From: Solirubrobacterales bacterium 67-14
GTDB taxonomy: Bacteria; Actinomycetota; Thermoleophilia; Solirubrobacterales; 70-9
Direction of reading: 5' to 3'
Length of the DNA: 46,329 nucleotides
Assembly: GCA_001897355.1 (NCBI GenBank)
Contig: MKST01000011.1
Span: 59,527-105,855 of the forward strand
Of this stretch, positions 15,496 to 24,605 are shown piece by piece (positions within the stretch are counted from its first letter, which is position 1; the number at the start of each line of letters is the position of its first letter). The translations under genes were made by a program, and so were the position numbers. The notes beneath the pieces were generated by a model, which saw nothing but the letters and a program-made list of their open reading frames with translations, did no database searches and was not told the DNA's origin.

Positions 15496-16532
15496 TGGCC
15501 GGCCTCCTGGTGGTTTGGGGAAAGGGAAGATCTGAGTTCCGGATGCCGGCGCAGGAGCTCGAGGGCGTAATGCCCCCGATCCGGGGCGTAGCCCGAGCCG
15601 ACCAGCATGCGCGCCTGGGAGGAGACGCCTTCGGAGCCGAGCGCGGCGGCCGTGAACGAAGTCGCCATGGAGAAGAAGAGGACCGACCCTCCGTCGTCCG
15701 TGAGTAGGATCGAAGTCGCCTCACATCCGGTCGCGTTGACCACGACGATGGTCAGGTCGGCGCGCTCGAAACCGGCCTCCCGAACCTTCTTCAGGGTCCC
15801 GATCGAGTCACGGAGATCGGCTTCGATCACCTGGTCGGCGAACCCGAGCCCCTCGATCACCCGGCAAGCGCCCGGGTCGGCGTCCATCACGACGATCTTG
15901 CCCTCGTCGCCGATCGCGTGCCTGGCGGCCGCGGCGGCGATCTTCCCCGCGTGGCCCGCGCCCAGTACGAACACCGTGTCCCCTTCGTCGGCCAGGGCGT
16001 CGGTCTGCGAGGCGGCCCCGCAGACGTCGAGCGCGGCTAGCGCGGTCGGGAGGTCGATGTCTTCCGGGCACTCCGCCCAGGGAGCGGCTCCCATCAGGAA
16101 GGCTTCACCCCGGACCGGGACCTGAGGGGATCCGGGGTCGACTGGCCCTACTTCGCTGAGGGTCAATGGAGTCAGCGAGAGCGAGGCCAGGGTCACCACC
16201 CGTTGACCCGGTGACGGCGGATCATTCAGGTCGCCGCCCGCTTCGATCACGGTGCCGATCAGGACACCCCCCGACCCGGTGACCGGGTTGTGCATCTTGC
16301 CCCGCTCTTCGACGATTCCCGCGATCGCGCCCGCGATCGCCTGGGGGTCGCCGTCGTTCGCCTCCGAAAGCTGACGGAAGCTGGTCGAGTCGAGGCAGAG
16401 CGCTTCGACCTCGATCCGCAGCTCATGCTTCCTCAGCGGTGGGCCGCCGTCGATCTTCCACGCCCCTTGCGGCAACGCGCCCGCCGGCTCGATCACCCGG
16501 TCGGCGCCCAGGTATTCGAGATCGCCCATCAT
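15492..16532 (-). CDS. kdd: L-erythro-3,5-diaminohexanoate dehydrogenase-like protein
   Basis: NAD(P)+-dependent oxidative deamination of the 3-amino group of 3,5-diaminohexanoate, from the lysine fermentation pathway. The 346-aa chain begins MMGDLEYLGADRVIEPAGALPQGAW and continues with RIEVEALCLDSTSFRQL and ERGKMHNPVTGSGGVLIGTV. The Rossmann loop is VFVLGAGHAGKIAAAAAR, and VLFFSMATSFTAAALGSEGV follows near residue 290. These runs are typical of Kdd and length is normal. The start is ATG at 16532, which overlaps the hyuB stop (ATGATG) and follows GAGGAGAG; an earlier in-frame start would add 13 residues. No kamA or kamDE lies in the window, so the amino donor may not come from lysine. Confidence 0.88.
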   Translation of the reverse strand: MMGDLEYLGADRVIEPAGALPQGAWKIDGGPPLRKHELRIEVEALCLDSTSFRQLSEANDGDPQAIAGAIAGIVEERGKMHNPVTGSGGVLIGTVIEAGGDLNDPPSPGQRVVTLASLSLTPLTLSEVGPVDPGSPQVPVRGEAFLMGAAPWAECPEDIDLPTALAALDVCGAASQTDALADEGDTVFVLGAGHAGKIAAAAARHAIGDEGKIVVMDADPGACRVIEGLGFADQVIEADLRDSIGTLKKVREAGFERADLTIVVVNATGCEATSILLTDDGGSVLFFSMATSFTAAALGSEGVSSQARMLVGSGYAPDRGHYALELLRRHPELRSSLSPNHQEAGQ

Positions 16533-18580
16533 CGGGATCTCTCCTCGGCCCGTTCGGAAGCGATCAGGCAATGTCGCGACGACCAGCCCTCGAGGGATTG
16601 CGCATCCCAGAACTGGAGGGCGAAGGGATGGTGGTAGGGGCAGCGGACCGGATCCCCGGCAAGGGGGCAGCGCGTCTCGCAGGGGTCGGGTCCGACCTTG
16701 GCCAGGACCCGGCTGGAAAGGCGCTCGACCCGCCGCATCTCCTCCACCGGCTGGCCCCCGGACACACCCGCCGGCACGGTCACGCCGAAGTCACCCTGGC
16801 TCTCGATCACCGGCTTGGTGCGACGCCGCTCCAGGGTCGCTTCCTCGTCCAGGACCGGACCATCCGCCTCGGCCCGGACGATCACCCCGTAAGCATCGAC
16901 GGCCTGCCCGGTCGACACCAGGCCTTCCCGGACGTCGTCGAGCACCGCTTGCGGCTCACGGTCGAACGGGTTGCCGTATCCGCCTCCGCCGCCGGTCCGC
17001 ATCGAAAACGTGTCGCCCCGCTCCATGTGGACCGAAGCCATCTTAGACGGCGAGGCCAGTTCGAAGGCCTCGTTGAAGGGAACCTGCTCGCCGCTCCCGG
17101 CCTTGCCGTAGAGGAGCCTCGCCTTCATCCCCGGCATGCCGCCTTCGAGGCCGTGCGGAGGCACCAAGAACCGGTCGCCGAGCGCGTTCACGTCGCACTC
17201 GTCGGCGAGGATTTCGTATGTGCGGCGGGTTCCGAGACCGCCCCGGTAGCGTCCCGGCCCGCCTGAATCCTCGTTCAGGGTGAACTCGACGCAGCGCAGC
17301 GGCAAGGTCGATTCGACCACCTCCGCGGGATAGTCGTTGAAGTTCGAGGTCGGGTTGGGGACCGATGTCCAGCCGTCCCGCCAGGCGGTGGCGCCCCAGC
17401 CGCCTTCCTGGAAGAAGTAGACCCCGAACTGCTGGTCGCGGTCGTCGTCCCAGCCTCCGCCGGCGACGTTGATGCAGGTTCCGTAGCAACCTGCCGCGAC
17501 ACGGTCCGGCGCCGCCTTCGCCAGCGCCCCGAAGACCGCGTCGATGATCCGGATCGAGGTCTCCGTCACCCCGCCGAAAACCGGCGCCGGCGGGATCGGG
17601 TTGAGGAAGCAGCCGCGCGGGATCTCGAACCCGATCGGCCGGAAGCTCCCGTGGTTGAACGGGATGTCGGACCCGAACGTGTGCATGAAGGCGTTGAAGA
17701 CGCTGCCCACCGTGTTGCCGTACGAGGAGTTGACCGGCCCGGATGCCTGGCCGCTGCTGCCGCCGAAGTCGACCGTCACCTCGTCCTCGCGGACGTTCAG
17801 CTTGACGTCGATCAGGTAGGGGCCTCCCCCGACGCCGTCGTCGTCCATCACGTCCTGGAACGCGTAGTCGCCGTCGGCGATGTCGCGGATCGCTTCCCGC
17901 ATCAGGGTCTCGGAGTGGTCCTTCGTCTCCTGCATCGCCCGCTTGATGGTGTCCAGCCCGTACCGCTCGACCAGGTCGCGGATCCGCTGCTCGGCCGTGA
18001 TGCAGCTGGCGAGCTGGCCTCGGAAGTCTCCGAGCTGCTCCCGCGGGAACCTCACGTTGAGCAGGATCAGGTCCATGACCTGCCGTCGCTCCTTGCCACC
18101 CTCGAACCACTTGACCGGAGGGATGCGGACCCCTTCCTGGTGGATCGACCGGGCGGTTCCCGGGAAGCCGGCCACCGACATGCCGCCGACGTCGATGTGA
18201 TGGCCCCGGTTCATCGCCAGGCCGAGCAGTTCGCCTTCGGCGAAGATCGGGCGCACGACGCAGATGTCCGGGAGATGGCCACCCCCGCGATAGGGATCGT
18301 TGACGATCAGGACGTCACCCTCGTCGAGGTCGTCCCAGCCCAGGTCCATCATCGCGTACTCGCCGGTCAGCGCCATCGCCGAGAGATGGCTCGGATCGAA
18401 GTTGGCCGCGGCGACGAGCTCGGCGCGATCGTCAAGGATCGCGCAGGAGAAGTCTCGTCCTTCGACGAAGACCGCCGAGATCGCGGTCCTGATCATGGCA
18501 CTGCCCATCTCCGAGCAGATCGACTCGAACGAGCGCCCGAGCACCCGCGCCAGGACCGGGTCCAGACGTTCAACACTCAT
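16529..18580 (-). CDS. hyuB: hydantoinase B/oxoprolinase-family subunit
   Basis: Forms, with HyuA, an ATP-dependent enzyme that opens cyclic amides (N-methylhydantoinase, 5-oxoprolinase, caprolactamase) or, in relatives, carboxylates ketones. Seen: LDPVLARVLGRSFESICSEMG at the start, DFSCAILDD, DVLIVNDPYRGGGHLPDICVV, MNRGHHIDVGG, ARSIHQEGVRIPPVK, GPVNSSYG, and GGPGRYRGGLGTRRTYEIL with GGGGGYGNP near the C-terminus. I chose ATG 18580 because AAGGTGG lies 5 nt upstream and family members start at this point; ATG 18601, overlapping the hyuA stop, would add 7 residues. At 683 aa it is longer than most HyuB: about 100 extra C-terminal residues end in a Cys/His-rich tail. Confidence 0.88.
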   Translation of the reverse strand: MSVERLDPVLARVLGRSFESICSEMGSAMIRTAISAVFVEGRDFSCAILDDRAELVAAANFDPSHLSAMALTGEYAMMDLGWDDLDEGDVLIVNDPYRGGGHLPDICVVRPIFAEGELLGLAMNRGHHIDVGGMSVAGFPGTARSIHQEGVRIPPVKWFEGGKERRQVMDLILLNVRFPREQLGDFRGQLASCITAEQRIRDLVERYGLDTIKRAMQETKDHSETLMREAIRDIADGDYAFQDVMDDDGVGGGPYLIDVKLNVREDEVTVDFGGSSGQASGPVNSSYGNTVGSVFNAFMHTFGSDIPFNHGSFRPIGFEIPRGCFLNPIPPAPVFGGVTETSIRIIDAVFGALAKAAPDRVAAGCYGTCINVAGGGWDDDRDQQFGVYFFQEGGWGATAWRDGWTSVPNPTSNFNDYPAEVVESTLPLRCVEFTLNEDSGGPGRYRGGLGTRRTYEILADECDVNALGDRFLVPPHGLEGGMPGMKARLLYGKAGSGEQVPFNEAFELASPSKMASVHMERGDTFSMRTGGGGGYGNPFDREPQAVLDDVREGLVSTGQAVDAYGVIVRAEADGPVLDEEATLERRRTKPVIESQGDFGVTVPAGVSGGQPVEEMRRVERLSSRVLAKVGPDPCETRCPLAGDPVRCPYHHPFALQFWDAQSLEGWSSRHCLIASERAEERSR

Positions 18581-18597
18581 GGTTCCACCTTGTGCAT

Positions 18598-20595
18598 TCA
18601 TCGTTCAACCACCATCTCTCCGTGAGCTCCGACCGAAAGGCTCTGGCCCGGGCCGACCACGGTCGTCGTCTGCGCTTCCTCGACAATCAGGGGACCTTCG
18701 ACCCGGAAACCCTGGCCCAGGGATTCGCGGTCGAAGACCTCGACCGACGTCTCGCCGGTGCCGAAGAAGTCCACCTGTCGGCTGCCCTTCGGCACGGCCG
18801 GGCCGTCGACGTCGGGACCGAGGAGCGCCGGCTTGTCGACCGCCGAGACCACCCGCGTGCGGATCGCCGTGTACTCGATCGGGTCCTCCGGCCGGCGGTG
18901 GCCCCAGAGCCGCTCGTGCTCGTCCTCGAATCTTCCCGCCACCTCCACCAAGCGATCGGCCGGGTCGAGGCGCATCTCGATCGGATGCCACTGCCCCTGG
19001 TAGCGCAGGTCGATGGTGGTGAGGATCTCGACCCCGCTCAAGCCTTCCCTCTCGATGTCGACCTTGGCCCGGTCGAGCAGCTCGTCGAAGGCCGCTTCGA
19101 TCGAGGTCGAATCGCTTTCGCCGACGATCCCGATCTCCGACCTGACGTAGTCGAAGGTGACGTCCGCGAAGGCGCCGCCCATCGCCGACAGGGTCGAGGC
19201 TCCGACCGGCACGAATCCACGTCTCATGTCCAGTTCTTCGAGCAGCATCCCGACGAAGAGAGGACCGGCGCCACCGAACGCGACCAGAGAGAATTCACGC
19301 GGGTCCAGCCCCCGGTCGACGGTGATCTCCCGGATCAGGCTCGCCATCTCGATCGTCGCGACGTGCATCACCGCCGCCGCGCTCTGCCGGGTGCCGTACC
19401 CGAGCGCTTCGGCGATCGGCTCCAGTGCGGTGTTCGCCCCGTCCAGGTCGAGCTCCATGGTCCCGCCGAGGAAGTAGTCCGAGTCGATCAGCCCCGACAC
19501 GATCGCCGCATCGGTCACGGTCGGCTCGGCGCCGCCCTTGCCGAAGGCGACCGGTCCGGGCGTCGCACCGGCTGATTTCGGCCCGACCTTCAGGCCGCCG
19601 GCGGCGTCGAGGTGGGCGATCGAACCGCCGCCTGCCCCGACCGACCGGATGTCCACCACCGGAACCCGGAGCGGGATGTCCCACTCGAGCATGTCGTGGG
19701 TGGCGCGCACCGGCCGGCCGTCGACGATCAGGCTCGCATCCGCGGTGGTGCCTCCGATGTCGATCAGGATCAAATCGGGACAACCGAGCTTCTCGGCCAG
19801 GAAGGTACCCGCCGACGCTCCGCCCGCCGGCCCGGACTTGACCAGTTCGACCGGCTTCTCCCGGGCGGCCCGGACCGACATCACGCCGCCGTTCGACTTC
19901 ATGACCCGCGGCGGCTTGGGCAGGCCGGCCTCCATGAGCCTTTCCTCGGCCGCGCCGAGGGCCCGGTCGATCACCGGGGCCAACCCCGCCGCAATCGCGG
20001 TGGTCGAGGTCCGCTCGTACTCGTTGCGCTCGGGATTGACGTCGCTGGAGAGCATGATGTCGAGCTCGGGGATCGCTTCGAGGAGCAGCTCGGCGACGCG
20101 CTGCTCGTGCACCGGGTTCACGTAGGAGAACAGGAGCGAGATCGCCACGGCCTCGATCTCGTGGTGCCGGAGATGTTCGATCACGCCGTCGAGTGCGGCC
20201 TCGTCCAGCGGCTCCACCTCTTCGCCGCGCCAGTCGATGCGGCCTGGGACCTCGAGCCGGTGACGCCTCGGGATCACCGCGTCGGGCCGGTTCCAGCGGT
20301 GGCCGAAGAGGTCGCGCCGCCACAGCCTCCGGATGTCGAGCACGTCACGGAAGCCCTTCGTCGTGACGAGTGCGGCCTTGGCGAGTTTGCGTTCCACCAG
20401 GGCGTTGGTCGCGATGGTCGAGCCGAAAGCGAGCGAATCGACGTCGCTGAACTCGGCCACTTTCGCCATCGCATCGATCACGCCCGAAACCGTGTCGAGC
20501 GTGGTCGGCGACTTGGCCGACAGCGTGTTGCCGTCTTCTTCGAATACATAGACGTCGGTGAAGGTCCCGCCGACGTCAACGCCCACGATGCTCAT
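18598..20595 (-). CDS. hyuA: hydantoinase A/oxoprolinase-family subunit
   Basis: ATP-binding partner of HyuB. The 665-aa protein has the ASKHA-type phosphate loop VGVDVGGTFTDVYVFEEDG at residues 4-22 and LAFGSTIATNALVERK. Further family marks are ATTKGF-like LVTTKGFRDVLDI, VMKSNGGVMS, VKSGPAGGASAGTFLAE, LILIDIGGTTADASLI, VGAGGGSIA and FSLVAFGGAGPLF. The pair phosphorylates the amide carbonyl of a ring before hydrolysis, so the operon's substrate is likely to be a lactam, imide or hydantoin; carboxylation of a ketone is the alternative. It starts inside the end of potA (ATGA overlap). Confidence 0.9.
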   Translation of the reverse strand: MSIVGVDVGGTFTDVYVFEEDGNTLSAKSPTTLDTVSGVIDAMAKVAEFSDVDSLAFGSTIATNALVERKLAKAALVTTKGFRDVLDIRRLWRRDLFGHRWNRPDAVIPRRHRLEVPGRIDWRGEEVEPLDEAALDGVIEHLRHHEIEAVAISLLFSYVNPVHEQRVAELLLEAIPELDIMLSSDVNPERNEYERTSTTAIAAGLAPVIDRALGAAEERLMEAGLPKPPRVMKSNGGVMSVRAAREKPVELVKSGPAGGASAGTFLAEKLGCPDLILIDIGGTTADASLIVDGRPVRATHDMLEWDIPLRVPVVDIRSVGAGGGSIAHLDAAGGLKVGPKSAGATPGPVAFGKGGAEPTVTDAAIVSGLIDSDYFLGGTMELDLDGANTALEPIAEALGYGTRQSAAAVMHVATIEMASLIREITVDRGLDPREFSLVAFGGAGPLFVGMLLEELDMRRGFVPVGASTLSAMGGAFADVTFDYVRSEIGIVGESDSTSIEAAFDELLDRAKVDIEREGLSGVEILTTIDLRYQGQWHPIEMRLDPADRLVEVAGRFEDEHERLWGHRRPEDPIEYTAIRTRVVSAVDKPALLGPDVDGPAVPKGSRQVDFFGTGETSVEVFDRESLGQGFRVEGPLIVEEAQTTTVVGPGQSLSVGAHGEMVVER

Positions 20596-21659
20596 TGCTC
20601 TCCTTCCGTGATCAGGACTGCGGCGCCATCCGGCACGCCGAGCCCCACCTGGTCGCCGGTGCTGAGCCGGGAGATGCCCAGCTGCTTGACCGTGAAGTTG
20701 CCTGCCGGGCCGCCGACCGAGATCTCGGCGACCTCGCCGGTGAAGGCGACGTCATCGACCCGGTAGTCACCGGCCACCGGTTCGAGTGAGAAGTCCTCCG
20801 GCCTGACCAGCACCGACACCTGCTGCCCGTTGGCGGTCGCACCGACCCCCTTGCGGGCGAGTATCCGTCCGAGCCCGGTCTCGACCGGGACCATGCCGTC
20901 CTCGTCGGCCTGACCTGCCACCTTGCCGGTGAAGAGGTTCCCGCTCCCGCCCAGGAAGTCCGCCACGAACGAGGTGGCCGGCCGGGAGATCAGGTCCAGC
21001 GGCGGGGCGATCTGCTCCAGGCGACCGCGATGGAGGACCGCGACCCGGTCAGCCATGGTCAGCGCCTCCCGCTGGTCGTGGGTCACGTAGATGGTGGTCA
21101 CGTCGAGTTCATGCAGGAGGTTGGAGATCTCGCGCTGGACCCGCAGCCTGATCAGGCGGTCGAGCGCGCTGAGCGGTTCGTCCATGAGCAGCACCCGTGG
21201 CCTGATCGCGAGCGCACGCGCGGTCGCGACCCGCTGCTTCTCGCCACCGGACAGGGCGACGATCGGCCGCTCGGCGAAAGCGTCCATGTCCACGAGGCCC
21301 AGGACCTCCATCGCCCGCGCCTGCCGGTCCTCACGGGACCAGCCCCGCATCTTCAGCCCGAACTCGACGTTCTGCCGGACGTTCATGTGGGGGAAGAGCG
21401 CGAAATCCTGGAACACGGTCGCGCAATCGATCTGGTTGGGCGCGCATCCGACGATCGACTCCCCGCCGATCCGGATGTCGCCTGAATCGGGCACCATCTG
21501 GCCGCCCAGCATGCGCAGCAGGGTCGACTTGCCGGAACCCGACGGCCCGAGCACGGCGATGAATTCCCCCTTCGAGACTTCGAGCCGAAGGTTCTCGGCG
21601 GCGATGGTCTTCCCGAACCGGATCGAGACATCGCGGAATTCGAGTTCAGCTTCAGGCAA
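20592..21659 (-). CDS. ABC transporter ATP-binding protein, spermidine/putrescine (PotA) type
   Basis: The 355-aa ATPase of an importer. Walker A LGPSGSGKSTLLRMLGG near residues 37-53, Q-loop TVFQDFALFPHMNV, signature LSGGEKQRVATARALA, Walker B VLLMDEPLSALD and H-loop THDQREAL are all present. A C-terminal TOBE domain (GKVAGQADEDGMVPVETGLG, VLVRPEDFSLEP) follows, as in PotA/FbpC. The start is TTG at 21659 with AGGAGGG 4 nt upstream, overlapping the potC-type gene by 8 bp. Substrate should be small and cationic or zwitterionic; the operon suggests an amino-acid derivative, not spermidine itself. Confidence 0.92.
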   Translation of the reverse strand: MPEAELEFRDVSIRFGKTIAAENLRLEVSKGEFIAVLGPSGSGKSTLLRMLGGQMVPDSGDIRIGGESIVGCAPNQIDCATVFQDFALFPHMNVRQNVEFGLKMRGWSREDRQARAMEVLGLVDMDAFAERPIVALSGGEKQRVATARALAIRPRVLLMDEPLSALDRLIRLRVQREISNLLHELDVTTIYVTHDQREALTMADRVAVLHRGRLEQIAPPLDLISRPATSFVADFLGGSGNLFTGKVAGQADEDGMVPVETGLGRILARKGVGATANGQQVSVLVRPEDFSLEPVAGDYRVDDVAFTGEVAEISVGGPAGNFTVKQLGISRLSTGDQVGLGVPDGAAVLITEGEQ

Positions 21660-22470
21660 CGTTCCCTCCTCTTCTTTGGGCGATCGAGACGAGCACCCTG
21701 CGGGCCGTCAAGGCCAGGATCAATGTGAGTACGGCGATCACCGTGGCGTAGGCGAGCAACATCGGCGAGATCCCGACCCTCTGCATCGAGTAGATGAGCG
21801 AGGGCAGGGTGAAGAAGCCACGACCGGTGAAGAAGCCCAGGATGAAGTCGTTGAACGACATCAGGAAGGCGAGCAGGAAGCCGGAGATGATTCCCGGCCG
21901 GATCACCGGGAGCATCGCGACCTGGAAGGCCCGGAACGGCCCCGCGCCCAGGTCCCTGGCGGCGTGGAGCAGGCTCCACTGGAAGTTGCCGAGACGGGCG
22001 GTGACCATGAGCACCACGAAGGGCGTGAAGGCGGTCGCCTGGGCGATCACCACGGTCAGCTTCGAAAGGGGGATGCCGGACTCGACGAAGAGGATCTGGG
22101 ATCCGATCGCCAGGACCAGGGCCGGGGTCACGAGGGGCAGGAGCCCGGCCGCGAAGACGACCTTCCCCCATCTCCTGGTCACCATCGCGCCGCCGATCCC
22201 GAAGGCGGTCCCCAAGACCGACGCAACCACGGCGACCAGGATCCCGATCTCCAGGCTGTTGGTCAGGCCGCTGGCGATCTGCTCGTCCTTGAACAGCTGG
22301 TCGTACCAGTCGAGGGTGAAGCCCTTCAGGGGCAGCGAGTAGTACGGAAAGTCGTTGACGCTGAACACGGCCAGGACCAGCAAGGGCGCCAGCGAGAAGA
22401 ACAGGGCCGCGACGAGCATCGTGAGGAGCAGGCGGTCGCCGATCCTCTCGCCTCTTTGACGGGGCATCAT
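21652..22470 (-). CDS. ABC transporter permease, PotC type
   Basis: A 272-aa inner-membrane permease with about six hydrophobic helices. The EAA loop that docks the ATPase reads LLHAARDLGAGPFRAFQVAMLPVIRPGIISG near residues 167-197. The start is ATG at 22470, which overlaps the stop of the potB-type gene (ATGATG). A much longer upstream frame exists but lies inside potB in another frame and encodes arginine-rich nonsense, so it was set aside. Confidence 0.9.
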   Translation of the reverse strand: MMPRQRGERIGDRLLLTMLVAALFFSLAPLLVLAVFSVNDFPYYSLPLKGFTLDWYDQLFKDEQIASGLTNSLEIGILVAVVASVLGTAFGIGGAMVTRRWGKVVFAAGLLPLVTPALVLAIGSQILFVESGIPLSKLTVVIAQATAFTPFVVLMVTARLGNFQWSLLHAARDLGAGPFRAFQVAMLPVIRPGIISGFLLAFLMSFNDFILGFFTGRGFFTLPSLIYSMQRVGISPMLLAYATVIAVLTLILALTARRVLVSIAQRRGGNVA

Positions 22471-23372
22471 CGGGATCGAACCTCCCGTCCGGGCAATCCT
22501 CTGACCACCAGGAGCGCGAGCGAGACGAAGATCGCCCCGACGATCAGGGCGAGCGTCGAGAAGCAGACCGTCAGGGCCGCCCCCGCCGGCCAGTCCACTG
22601 CGACGAGGAACTTGTCGGTGATCGCATTGGCGGCGAAGCGCGCGTTGGGACCGCCGAGGATCTCCGGTTCGATCGAGGCGCTGACCGACGGCACGAAGGT
22701 GAGCAGCGCCCCGACCACGAAGCCCGGTGCCGAGAGCGGCAGGACGATCCGGCGGAACGCGGTCCAGGCCCCCGAGCCAAGGTCCCGTGCCGCTGCGACC
22801 AGGTTGCGGTCGACCGTCTCCATCGAGAGGACCAGGGCGAACAGCATGAACGGGTAGGTGTTGTAGACGAGGGCGACGACCACCGAGAATCGCGAGTAGA
22901 GGAGCCACTCGATCGGGTGGTCGATCAGCCCCAGCTCACCGAGCAATCCGTTGATCACGCCCTGCAGCCCGAGGACGCCTTTCCAGGCGACCGCTCGCAC
23001 CAGCGGCCCGACCAGGAACGGCAGGGCAACCAGGGTCATCGTCGTCGCCACCCGCCCCGGCGTCTTCATGCGGAAGACCAGGTAATAGGCGAGCGGATAG
23101 GCGATGACGGTGACGATCGCCACCACCAGAGCGGAGGTGAGCACCGTCTTCAGGAGCAGCGGCAGTTGCTCGCCCTGGGTGAAGACCGCGTCGTAGTTCG
23201 AGAGCGTGAAGGCCGGCTGCAGATCCTGCCCCCGCATCTCCCAGAACGAGATGACGAACACCGCCAGCAGCGGGATCGCATAGAAGAACAGCAGCCAGAC
23301 GGAGTACGGCGCGAACAGCGCCAGCACTCCGCCGCTGCCATGGAACCTGGTTCTGAGCCGCTCTCTCAACAA
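22467..23372 (-). CDS. ABC transporter permease, PotB type
   Basis: A 301-aa inner-membrane permease with about six helices (for example VLALFAPYSVWLLFFYAIPLLAVFVISFW). The EAA loop is LVAAARDLGSGAWTAFRRIVLPLSAPGFVVG at about residues 190-220, and FVPSVSASIEPEILGG matches the PotB/PotH helix-5 region. The start is one of two successive TTG codons (23372 or 23369), 4 bp past the stop of the binding-protein gene; the site upstream (CTGAGCAG) is weak, so translation probably depends on the upstream gene. Confidence 0.9.
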   Translation of the reverse strand: MLRERLRTRFHGSGGVLALFAPYSVWLLFFYAIPLLAVFVISFWEMRGQDLQPAFTLSNYDAVFTQGEQLPLLLKTVLTSALVVAIVTVIAYPLAYYLVFRMKTPGRVATTMTLVALPFLVGPLVRAVAWKGVLGLQGVINGLLGELGLIDHPIEWLLYSRFSVVVALVYNTYPFMLFALVLSMETVDRNLVAAARDLGSGAWTAFRRIVLPLSAPGFVVGALLTFVPSVSASIEPEILGGPNARFAANAITDKFLVAVDWPAGAALTVCFSTLALIVGAIFVSLALLVVRGLPGREVRSR

Positions 23373-23376
23373 CTGC

Positions 23377-24549
23377 TCAGGCGTTGAGAACGTCCGTCTG
23401 GACCGCTTCGTAGGCCTTGGGGCGCTTCGGGGCGATCCAGTAGTTGACGTTGTCGAGGAACTGTTCGGGGTCGTTCAGGTCCAGCTCCTTGCGCTTGGCC
23501 GGCGAGATGTTCTCGATCGCCGCCTTGGACGTGGTCCGATAGGCGACCTCGTCGGCCAGTTTGACGCCGTAGGTATCGCCGACCAGGTAGTTGGCGAACG
23601 ACTCGAACGCCTTCTTCTCGTCCGGCTTGGCCTCCGAGGTGATGAAGGCGGCGTCATACCAGCCGAGCTGGCCCTGCTTGGGGACCACCCAGACCATGTC
23701 CATGTCCGCCTTTTCCCGGAGGTCGAGCACCGGAGCCCACGCCCAGGCGATCGTCACCTCGCCCGAGGCGAAGAGGTTGGTCAGTTCCCCGATCTCTTTC
23801 CAGTAGGTGCGGACCAGCGGCTTCTGCTTGATCAGCAGATCGCGAACCTGGGCCAGCTCGTCGTCGGTCATGTCGAACGGGTCGGGCACCCCGGCGTAGA
23901 TGCCGCCGACGATCACCATCTCCATCAGGCCCGCCGGCATGGCGATCTGACCCTCGAACTGCGGATCCCAGAGCGCGCTCAGGTCATCGATCTTGCCGCT
24001 GATCTTGTCTCCGTTGTAGGCGATCGAGTCGGTGCCCCAATCCATCGGGATGCCGTAGACCTTCCCGTCGAACTGATGGGCCTTCGCGTCTTGGAAGGTG
24101 GGCAGCACGTTCTTCTCGTAGTTGGGGACGTTGGCAAGGTCGATCTGCTGGAGCACGCCCGCGTTGTACGAGTCGACGGCGTGGTAGGAGCCGTCGACGA
24201 AGCCGGTGATGCCGGTGCCGCCGGTCTTGAGCTTGGACGCGATCTCGGTCACGTCGGAGAACAGCTCGAGCTGAACCTTGATCCCGGTCTCGTCGGTGAA
24301 GGGGTTGATCATCGGCGGACGGGCGTAAGCCTCGTTGGTCGCCCAGAGAATCGAGTCGCTGGATCCCGAGCTTCCTCCTCCGGTCCCCGAAACGCTCTTG
24401 GAGCCGCATGCCGCCAGGAACAGGGCTGCCGCGCCGGCGCCCCCCATCTGGAGCAGACGACGTCTGTTGTAGAGAGAAGAGCTTCTCCCCGGCCCCGAAA
24501 CGACAGGGTCAATCCCATTGCCCTCCGGACTGCGATACGACGTTCCCAC
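23377..24549 (-). CDS. ABC transporter substrate-binding lipoprotein, PotD type
   Basis: First gene of the operon. The 390-aa protein has a twin-arginine-like signal (YNRRRLLQMGGAGAAALFLAAC), with the lipobox cysteine near residue 48, then a Gly/Ser linker and a class D solute-binding fold: SILWATNEAYARPPMINPFTDETGIKVQLE, GIPMDWGTDSIAYN, LSALWDPQFEGQIAM, GEVTIAWAWAPVLD. The body matches polyamine/2-aminoethylphosphonate-type binding proteins, with Asp/Glu/Trp-rich pocket candidates that could hold an amino group. The start is GTG at 24549 with GGAGAGGTG upstream. It is transcribed from a strong promoter at 24598-24625 under a TetR-type operator. Confidence 0.9.
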   Translation of the reverse strand: MGTSYRSPEGNGIDPVVSGPGRSSSLYNRRRLLQMGGAGAAALFLAACGSKSVSGTGGGSSGSSDSILWATNEAYARPPMINPFTDETGIKVQLELFSDVTEIASKLKTGGTGITGFVDGSYHAVDSYNAGVLQQIDLANVPNYEKNVLPTFQDAKAHQFDGKVYGIPMDWGTDSIAYNGDKISGKIDDLSALWDPQFEGQIAMPAGLMEMVIVGGIYAGVPDPFDMTDDELAQVRDLLIKQKPLVRTYWKEIGELTNLFASGEVTIAWAWAPVLDLREKADMDMVWVVPKQGQLGWYDAAFITSEAKPDEKKAFESFANYLVGDTYGVKLADEVAYRTTSKAAIENISPAKRKELDLNDPEQFLDNVNYWIAPKRPKAYEAVQTDVLNA

Positions 24550-24577
24550 GATTCACCTCTCCGATCCCATAAGCGAA

Positions 24578-24605
24578 TTGACTGAACGAGCGTTCACCTT
24601 ATACA
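24578..24605 (+). promoter_or_regulatory. possible divergent promoter towards kal
   Basis: TTGACT at 24578-24583 and TATACA at 24600-24605 are spaced by 16 nt. The spacer holds the operator, and the -10 overlaps that of the opposite promoter. The transcript would have a leader of about 100 nt. A nearer leaderless promoter (24701) competes with this reading. Confidence 0.45.
24583..24596. promoter_or_regulatory. TetR-family operator, TGAACGAGCGTTCA
   Basis: Two perfect 6-bp arms (TGAACG/CGTTCA) surround a 2-bp centre. The site lies between the -35 and -10 of a plus-strand promoter and covers the expected start site of the minus-strand potD promoter. A half-site (GCGTTCA, 24667-24673) and a degenerate copy (TGAATACTCGTTAG, 24690-24703) lie closer to kal. 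The TetR gene at 25177 is the obvious candidate regulator. Confidence 0.7.

Noticed and set aside
20592..24549. Spermidine/putrescine as the transporter's substrate
   Set aside because: Only the family type is visible. The operon's enzymes concern beta-amino acids and cyclic amides, so naming polyamines would mislead.
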